Assembly: GCA_900543585.1 (NCBI GenBank)
Contig: UQRP01000009.1
Span: forward strand, 3,864-67,863
Reading direction: 5' to 3'
Source: an uncultured Prevotella sp.
Lineage (GTDB): Bacteria; Bacteroidota; Bacteroidia; Bacteroidales; Bacteroidaceae
DNA length: 64,000 nt
Below the pieces are notes generated by a model. It had not been told where the DNA came from and ran no database searches. It saw nothing but the letters and a program-made list of their open reading frames with translations. Positions 59,007 through 64,000 of this stretch are shown here, piece after piece. The position numbers were made by a program, and so were the translations under genes. Each line of letters opens with the position of its first letter. Within the stretch, counting starts at the first letter, position 1.

Positions 59007-59040
59007 GGAACCATCCACAGCGCTTGTTAGCAATAATAAA

Positions 59041-59078
59041 ACAATGAGGGCGAGGTAATTACCCCGCCCTCATGTTTT
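59041..59078. terminator. Bidirectional terminator
   Basis: ATGAGGGCG (59044-59052) pairs with CGCCCTCAT (59065-59073); the inner GTAATTAC is also palindromic. A-run before and T-run after allow termination from both sides. It separates the barrel gene with array B from the DUF5606 gene. Confidence 0.85.
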
Positions 59079-59103
59079 CTCTATCAAAATATAACAAAGT
59101 CTG

Positions 59104-59532
59104 TTACTTCTCCTCCTCTTTTTCTTCCTCCGGAGCGAAAGTAGCTTTGAAATCCGTGTAGCCGTTCTCCACAAGGATGTTGTACCACTGCAACAGCTTC
59201 TTGATGTCGCTGTCGTGGACGCGGTCACGGTCGTAAGAGGGCAGGACCTCAGCGAAATAGTCGCGGAGCTCGGAAGAAGGACACTTCTTATAGTTGATGG
59301 AAGCCTTCTTAGAACCTTCTTTCTCGCCCACCTTTGTCAGCACCTCCCACAAGGGAATATCTTCAGCATCGGTATACATTGCGATATCACCTAAGCTCGT
59401 CACACGGTCGCTGGCAAAAGCCGGCTGACGACGGTGAGAAGCGTCGATAGCCTCAACGATGAGGTTCAGTTTGCCACGGGACACGAGCTTGTAAAGCCCT
59501 GGCTTGCCCGCAATAGAAAGTATTGTCTCCAT
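59104..59532 (-). CDS. DUF5606 protein
   Basis: 142 residues. Begins METILSIAGKPGLYKLVSRGKLNLIVEAID, the hallmark of this Bacteroidetes family of unknown function, and ends in a Glu/Lys-rich tail. No signal peptide. It is the last gene of the nusB-yajC-ybbR-coaE unit. Confidence 0.85.
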   Translation of the reverse strand: METILSIAGKPGLYKLVSRGKLNLIVEAIDASHRRQPAFASDRVTSLGDIAMYTDAEDIPLWEVLTKVGEKEGSKKASINYKKCPSSELRDYFAEVLPSYDRDRVHDSDIKKLLQWYNILVENGYTDFKATFAPEEEKEEEK

Positions 59533-59566
59533 AATATTAATATTTTGTTAATTGTTATATCTAAGT

Positions 59567-60136
59567 TTATTGTGCAGCTATGTTATCCAGCAGCCGTGTT
59601 ATCTGCGTTTCCAAATCAGCAACCCCATCGTTGTTGATGACAAAATCGCACAGCGCTGCCACTTTTTCCTGCGACCATTGTCGCCCTATCCACTCAAGAG
59701 CCCGCTCTCTCGTGATGCCATCGCGAAGCATGACCCGCCTTAGGCGTATCTCCAAAGGAGCCGTCACGCACACTTTATAGTCGAAAGGAACCCTGTGGAT
59801 GAAGCCACTGTCGAAAAGGATAGCACTCTCCAGCCACTGCATGCCGCTATGCAAAAAGTCATCGGCCACAGCGGGATGAATGATGTCGTTGACGGCCTGC
59901 TTGTGAGTCTCTGACTCAAGGAGGAACTGCGCCAGCACCCGCTTCTGGAGTACCATCCCAGAATAGACGCTATCGCCTACAAGGCGGCAAAGTGCATCCC
60001 TCAACTTTACATCTGTCGCCCAGAGACGCTTAGCAGCACTGTCGCAGTCGTAGACACGGATGCCACGATTTTCCAAGAGATGGCAGACAAAGCTCTTGCC
60101 ACTGCCTATGCCACCTGTAATAGCCACGTACCTCAT
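59567..60136 (-). CDS. coaE: Dephospho-CoA kinase
   Basis: 189 residues. P-loop GGIGSGKSF (8-16), followed by YDCDSAAK and the helix-rich CoA-binding lid. It phosphorylates dephospho-CoA in the last step of CoA synthesis. Its start overlaps the stop of the YbbR-domain gene by 4 bp. Confidence 0.95.
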   Translation of the reverse strand: MRYVAITGGIGSGKSFVCHLLENRGIRVYDCDSAAKRLWATDVKLRDALCRLVGDSVYSGMVLQKRVLAQFLLESETHKQAVNDIIHPAVADDFLHSGMQWLESAILFDSGFIHRVPFDYKVCVTAPLEIRLRRVMLRDGITRERALEWIGRQWSQEKVAALCDFVINNDGVADLETQITRLLDNIAAQ

Positions 60137-61116
60137 TGTTGCTCTATAAGATAATCAACCTGGTCAGTCTCAAGTTTGGCTGACCGCGCAAAAGTTGAAC
60201 GATTGCGAAGATACAGTTTGCACTTATCAGACGGATGAGCAGAAATCTCGTTATAGTCGACCGTCACAGCAAAGTCGGACGGTTGGATCAGCCGGTAAGC
60301 CTTGGCACCGACGGTATAGGTGACCTTCACGGTCTGTGGGAACGTGCGGATGGTCAAGCTTTCTGGCTTATTGACAGCGGTAATAGGCACTTCAATGCTG
60401 CCCTCGGTAAGGATATCGGGATACAGCGTGACCGTCACGGACTCGGGGACTATCTTTGCTCCCGGAATCTTCTTCAAGAAGACAGTGCGCTTCACCGTGG
60501 CATCGAAGTTAGAGATATCGAGGCGGTCGGTATATACATTCTCTATCTTATCAAGCACCTCCCGGCTGGCATAGACCGTAGCAAAGTCAGGGGTTATCTG
60601 CGTATGGGCAAGATAGTAATTGCCACCAGGGACTATGGAGCCTACGAGCTGAATCTTGATACGGCGGTTCAGACCATAGTTGAAAGTGAAGTCCAACTGA
60701 CTGGCTTTCAATGCCGTTATGGATGTTGAATTGTAGAGTTGTTGCCGTATCAGCCTTTGCAGGTCAGAGGAAGGTACCGAGCCCCGGTCGGTCTGCTTGT
60801 TGGCATAAGTAGAGAAATTGAGTTTCAAGGGCCGCAGCTTATTACTGGTCTCATACATCATGATGACATATCCCTTGTCACGCACCGAGACACGCAGGGT
60901 GTCGGAGAGTTCCTGTGTAATGACAACGTTCTTCGGGACCCCGACAAGACGCATAGGAACGCCGAACTCCACCTCGTAGGTCTCATTGAGCGTCATCATC
61001 AACCAAAAGATGCTGCTCAAAGCGAGGAAGAAGAGGAAAATCAAGAACTCCTTACCCGAGAAGCCGGATAAGAGTTTCCCGAAGAAATGGTAAATCCGCT
61101 CAAATATCTTCATCAT
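60133..61116 (-). CDS. YbbR-like domain protein
   Basis: 327 residues. One N-terminal transmembrane helix (EFLIFLFFLALSSIFWLMM), then YbbR-like beta repeats in the periplasm (VRVSVRDKGYVIMMY-type strands; VKRTVFLKKIPGAKIVPESVTV). In firmicutes such a protein (CdaR) controls a c-di-AMP cyclase; no cyclase is next to it here. A second ATG one codon in is equally possible. Confidence 0.85.
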   Translation of the reverse strand: MMKIFERIYHFFGKLLSGFSGKEFLIFLFFLALSSIFWLMMTLNETYEVEFGVPMRLVGVPKNVVITQELSDTLRVSVRDKGYVIMMYETSNKLRPLKLNFSTYANKQTDRGSVPSSDLQRLIRQQLYNSTSITALKASQLDFTFNYGLNRRIKIQLVGSIVPGGNYYLAHTQITPDFATVYASREVLDKIENVYTDRLDISNFDATVKRTVFLKKIPGAKIVPESVTVTLYPDILTEGSIEVPITAVNKPESLTIRTFPQTVKVTYTVGAKAYRLIQPSDFAVTVDYNEISAHPSDKCKLYLRNRSTFARSAKLETDQVDYLIEQQ

Positions 61117-61123
61117 TCACAAC

Positions 61124-61205
61124 ACATAAACGCACAATGCACAGCCCTTTAGCCGCCTCACGGACGCTCCAGGACCATGCATTGTGTATTATGGATTATG
61201 CGTTA
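61124..61205. repeat. Inverted repeat between yajC and the YbbR gene
   Basis: CACAATGCA near 61132 pairs with TGCATTGTG near 61178. The outer flanks hold repeated words (on the minus strand CATAATCCATAAT). The right side runs into the 3' end of yajC (stop at 61198-61196). Confidence 0.65.
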
Positions 61206-61513
61206 GGCTGTCCCTGTGCTGCATCAGCAAAGACAGTACCCTTGTCGACGGTGATAACAACGCCACGAGCGATCTCCACTTCCACAGCGTTCTTCTCGGT
61301 ATCAATGCTCTTTACGGTTCCATAGATGCCACCACCCGTGACAACCTTAGAACCCGGCTGAAGAGAGTTCTGGAACTCGCGAATCTTCTTCTGGCGCTTC
61401 TGCTGAGGACGCACCATGAAGAACCACATAATGACAAAGATGGCGATAAGCATGAAGATCATGCCGCCGAAACCGCCCTGAGTCTGCTGTGCTGCTAAAA
61501 GTAATGATGTCAT
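61196..61513 (-). CDS. yajC: Preprotein translocase accessory subunit YajC
   Basis: 105 residues. One membrane helix (GGMIFMLIAIFVIMWFFMVRPQQKRQKK, in part) followed by the KVVTGGGIYGTV domain. It belongs to the SecDF-YajC complex in protein export. In the nusB unit. Confidence 0.94.
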   Translation of the reverse strand: MTSLLLAAQQTQGGFGGMIFMLIAIFVIMWFFMVRPQQKRQKKIREFQNSLQPGSKVVTGGGIYGTVKSIDTEKNAVEVEIARGVVITVDKGTVFADAAQGQPNA

Positions 61514-61532
61514 ATTTATTCGAATTTATTAG

Positions 61533-62699
61533 TTATTCCTGTTTGTCGTTCTCTGTGTTTTGGTCACTCTCACTGCCGCCCTGTGGCGTTTCCGCAGTAG
61601 CAGGATGGTGAACGAAGCGTGTCGGACCACTATAGTTGTCCTCACTGCCGTTGTTGCCATTGTAGTTATCCCTATTATAATAGGTGTGGCGGCGATAGCC
61701 CCGGCCGTTGTCTTGTCTGTCACCGTTGAACCGGTCTTCTCTCTCCATAGGCCTTCTCTCCTGACGTGGAGGCATCTCCTTCATCATCTTCCCGGCATCG
61801 ATAAGGTGACGGGCGATGGCGTCAAGCATGCCGTTGATATATCCGCCACTTCGTGGTGTACTGTAACGCTTTGCCATGTCCACAAACTCGTTGATAGTCA
61901 CCTGTGCGGGGATATTGGGGAAAGTAAGCATTTCGGCAATAGCTATCTGCATGATGACGACGTCCATATAAGCCAAACGCGAGAAATCCCAATTGTGAGA
62001 AGCCTCACTCATGTATCGCTGATATTCGTCACCATTGAGAATGGTGGCACGGAAGAGCTTGCGTGCGAAGTCACGGTCATCCTCATCCTTATATTCCGGA
62101 AGAAGAAGCTGGTTGCCCTTCTCTTTAGGGTCAAAACGCTTGATGGTCTTCAGGACGAAGGTATCAACGACCTCCTTGTCATCATTCCAATACAGGCTCT
62201 TCTCTTCCAGGAGCGCATCAAGGTCGCTATTGTCTTCAATAAACAGTTTGTAGAGCTTACGCCAAATCTCCCGGTCGTCCTCGTAATCGTCGCCGGGCGC
62301 AGCCATATACTCAGCATAGGCCTCACTCTGCTCTATTTGGCCGCAGAGTTTCTTGACGAAATCCACACTGTCGTCCCACGACAGTTTCTTGTCTTCATTA
62401 AAACTATTGAGCATTTTGTTTTCCTCAAGCTGCACGGCAAACTTGTTGAAAGCAAACTTAGGCGAAGGCTTATCAGTGCCTTCGCGCAGGGCGCGCTGGG
62501 TTGCCGTCTCTACACGGGAACGCTCTTCCCGGGTAACGGCTACAATCAGGTCAAGAAGATAGTTGTAAAGGTCATAAGCCTTCGACAGACTTAAAAGAAG
62601 TTCTTTCTCCGCCGAGTCTATGTTCTTGTTCCCATTCTGATAGTATGCGTAGGTCAGCTGAACTATCTTTGTACGTATCAATTCACGATTAATCATCAC
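61533..62699 (-). CDS. nusB: Transcription antitermination protein NusB (long Bacteroidales form)
   Basis: 388 residues, more than twice the E. coli length. The N-terminal half is helical (INRELIRTKIVQLTYAYYQ) and the NusB fold is clear at about 215-310 (DEYQRYMSEASHNWDFSRLAYMDVVIMQIAIAEML; NEFVDMAKRYSTPRSGGYINGMLDAIAR). The last about 75 residues are Arg/Asn/Gly/Gln-rich and probably disordered. Promoter TACTTTTG is on the minus strand at 62736-62729. A second ATG one codon in is possible. Confidence 0.92.
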   Translation of the reverse strand: MMINRELIRTKIVQLTYAYYQNGNKNIDSAEKELLLSLSKAYDLYNYLLDLIVAVTREERSRVETATQRALREGTDKPSPKFAFNKFAVQLEENKMLNSFNEDKKLSWDDSVDFVKKLCGQIEQSEAYAEYMAAPGDDYEDDREIWRKLYKLFIEDNSDLDALLEEKSLYWNDDKEVVDTFVLKTIKRFDPKEKGNQLLLPEYKDEDDRDFARKLFRATILNGDEYQRYMSEASHNWDFSRLAYMDVVIMQIAIAEMLTFPNIPAQVTINEFVDMAKRYSTPRSGGYINGMLDAIARHLIDAGKMMKEMPPRQERRPMEREDRFNGDRQDNGRGYRRHTYYNRDNYNGNNGSEDNYSGPTRFVHHPATAETPQGGSESDQNTENDKQE

Positions 62700-62728
62700 T
62701 CTTTCTCTTTAGAGGCCAAATAACTCTG

Positions 62729-62759
62729 CAAAAGTAGTAAATATTCCCCTATCAAGCAA
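62729..62759 (-). promoter_or_regulatory. Promoter of the nusB unit
   Basis: On the minus strand: TTG (62759-62757), 20 bp, TACTTTTG (62736-62729), start codon at 62699. Confidence 0.7.
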
Positions 62760-62796
62760 AAAAGCGAGTGCAAATATTAGTTTTTTTTCGATTTCG

Positions 62797-62828
62797 TTGT
62801 AAAAATAGGAATAAAAGCAGTAACTTTG
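62797..62828 (+). promoter_or_regulatory. Promoter of rplY
   Basis: TTG (62797-62799), 21 bp, TAACTTTG (62821-62828). The leader to the ATG at 62924 is about 90 nt, long enough for control; no known riboswitch pattern is seen in it. Confidence 0.7.
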
Positions 62829-62923
62829 CACCGCTTTTCCGCCACAGGAGGCATTCCGTGGCAGAGAGTAATATGTGATGGCGAATTAATTCACTATTTA
62901 ATTTAGAGTAACACATTTAAGAA

Positions 62924-63559
62924 ATGAAAGAAATTGAAATTGCAGGTCAGAAGCGCGAGTCCCTTGGTAAGAAAGCTTCTAAAGCTCTCCGTAAGGAGGG
63001 TCTGGTTCCTTGTGTACTTTACGGAGAGTCTAAAGACGAGAACGGCAAGCCCGTTGCCTTGTCTTTCGCATCTCCTTTCAGCGAGCTGCGCAAGCTCATC
63101 TATACTCCTCACATCTACGTTGTGAAGCTGAACATCGACGGTGAGGCTCACACCGCTATCATGAAGGAGATTCAGTTCCACCCTGTTACAGACGCTCCTC
63201 TGCACGTTGACTTCTTCGAGGTCAATGACCAGAAGCCTATCACTATCGGCATTCCCGTTAAGCTCAACGGTCTGGCCCAGGGTGTCCGCGACGGTGGTCG
63301 TATGAACCTCTCCATCCGTAAGATTGCTGTCACAGCTCCTTACCAGCAGATTCCTGAGCACCTCGACATCGACGTCACAGCACTGAAGCTCGGCAAGAGC
63401 ATCAAGGTTGGCGAGCTTTCTTTCGAGGGTCTGGAGATTGCAACAAGCAAGGATGTCGTTGTCTGCTCCGTCAAGATGACACGTCAGGCTGCCGCTGCCG
63501 CCGCTGACGCCGCTTCTGCCGACGCTTCTGCTGATGCAGCAGCTCCCGCAGCTGAGTAA
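62924..63559 (+). CDS. rplY: Ribosomal protein L25 (TL5/Ctc type)
   Basis: 211 residues. N-terminal L25 domain (KRESLGKKASKALRKEGLVPCVLYG) that binds 5S rRNA, C-terminal beta domain (about 100-185), and an Ala/Asp/Ser tail. It is followed by pth, a common Bacteroidales order. Confidence 0.96.
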   Translation: MKEIEIAGQKRESLGKKASKALRKEGLVPCVLYGESKDENGKPVALSFASPFSELRKLIYTPHIYVVKLNIDGEAHTAIMKEIQFHPVTDAPLHVDFFEVNDQKPITIGIPVKLNGLAQGVRDGGRMNLSIRKIAVTAPYQQIPEHLDIDVTALKLGKSIKVGELSFEGLEIATSKDVVVCSVKMTRQAAAAAADAASADASADAAAPAAE

Positions 63560-63589
63560 TTATAACTCTTAAGTTTCAGACTTAGAACA

Positions 63590-63677
63590 AAGAGCAAAAG
63601 GTAGAGAGTAAAGAAAACGTCAGCGATTGCCGCAAGGCCGTTGACAGGTTTCTTTACTCTTTACTTTCTGCTCTTTA
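63590..63677. repeat. Long inverted repeat between rplY and pth
   Basis: The left arm begins AAAGAGCAAAAGG and ends GAGTAAAGAAA; the right arm is the reverse complement with a few mismatches (TTTCTTTACTC to CTGCTCTTT), about 28 bp. The inner loop has a smaller stem (GCCGCAAGGC). It could work as a terminator or mRNA-stabilising hairpin. Confidence 0.85.
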
Positions 63678-63692
63678 TCGTTTTTTATAGCT

Positions 63693-64000
63693 ATGGACAA
63701 ATTTCTTATCTGTGGTCTTGGCAATCCCGGCGACGAATATGCCGGTACCAGACACAATACCGGTTGGATGGCCGTTGACGCCTTTGCCGAGGCTATGGGT
63801 GCCGAATGGCGTGACCGGCGTTATGGCTTCGTTGCCGAAGCATCACTGAAAGGTCGAAAGATCTTCATCCTTAAGCCCACGACCTTCATGAACCTTTCCG
63901 GCAACGCTGTGCGCTACTGGCTCAACGAGGAGAAGATAGACCAGTCGCGGCTTCTCGTCATCAGCGATGATGTGGCCCTGCCCTTAGGTGAGTTCAGACT
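63693..64000 (+). CDS. pth: Peptidyl-tRNA hydrolase, N-terminal part
   Basis: The first 102 residues are in the window and the frame is open to its end. MDKFLICGLGNPGDEYAGTR, then HNTGW with the catalytic His at 21, PTTFMNLSG and SDDVALPLG are the Pth signature. It frees tRNA from stalled peptidyl-tRNA. Confidence 0.95.
   Translation, partial: MDKFLICGLGNPGDEYAGTRHNTGWMAVDAFAEAMGAEWRDRRYGFVAEASLKGRKIFILKPTTFMNLSGNAVRYWLNEEKIDQSRLLVISDDVALPLGEFR

Noticed and set aside
62829..62923. Riboswitch or L25 autoregulatory leader
   Set aside because: The leader is long but I could not identify a known fold or a 5S-like structure by eye.

Overview
The window is about 64 kb of a Bacteroidales chromosome, most likely from Prevotella or a close relative. 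The evidence is the gene content (SusC/SusD pair, TonB-linked outer-membrane barrels, surface lipoproteins with acidic residues after the lipobox, long Bacteroidales-type NusB, DUF4837 and DUF5606 proteins), the moderate GC content, and the recurrent promoter element TAnnTTTG with a TTG about 19-21 bp upstream. No phage, transposase, integrase or CRISPR-Cas genes were found. The one toxin-antitoxin pair is higBA.

Layout. 1-6 kb: C-terminus of a DnaJ-domain protein, a zinc-ribbon coiled-coil protein with Nif3, an AmpG-like permease overlapping a SpoIID/LytB protein, and divergent rlmN. 6-12.7 kb: a co-directional run of DUF4837 lipoprotein, a PdxA-like protein, a flippase-like membrane protein, a sigma-54 activator, LptE-like protein, a TPR-type protein and SecG, followed by tRNA-His. 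12.9-18.8 kb: lipocalin-like protein, Wzi-family barrel, secreted Arg/Ser/Gly-rich protein, phosphatase, DUF308, uridine kinase, DNA glycosylase. 18.8-28 kb: a neighbourhood centred on secreted nucleases (EEP nuclease; NUC1 nuclease) with a TonB-dependent receptor and two OB-fold-type lipoproteins, interrupted by higBA and a 0.8-kb repeat-rich gap. 28-35 kb: surface lipoprotein, glutathione peroxidase, thioredoxin reductase, an orphan SusC/SusD pair. 35-41.5 kb: acetyltransferase, Mfd, polyprenol-sugar synthase, AAA-ATPase/PD-(D/E)XK protein.

41.7-54.7 kb: menaquinone genes in two blocks (thioesterase-menF-menD-menB, then menC-menE). Between them lie an ECF sigma factor cassette (sigma, membrane protein, two unrecognised secreted proteins, TonB-linked barrel) and a hemolysin III gene. 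54.7-64 kb: aroB, a second barrel of the same family, DUF5606-coaE-ybbR-yajC-nusB on the minus strand, and rplY-pth on the plus strand.

Points that stand out: a PdxA homologue that has lost most of its known catalytic and metal-binding residues; two widely separated arrays of the 22-bp palindromic unit built on GGCATATGCCA; a matching operator-like motif in front of two secreted-protein genes; three genes whose promoter element ends exactly 7 nt before the start codon; several intergenic inverted repeats whose arms are themselves short tandem words; and the sigma-factor cassette sitting inside the menaquinone gene set. All functional assignments are by eye from protein motifs; no database search was run.
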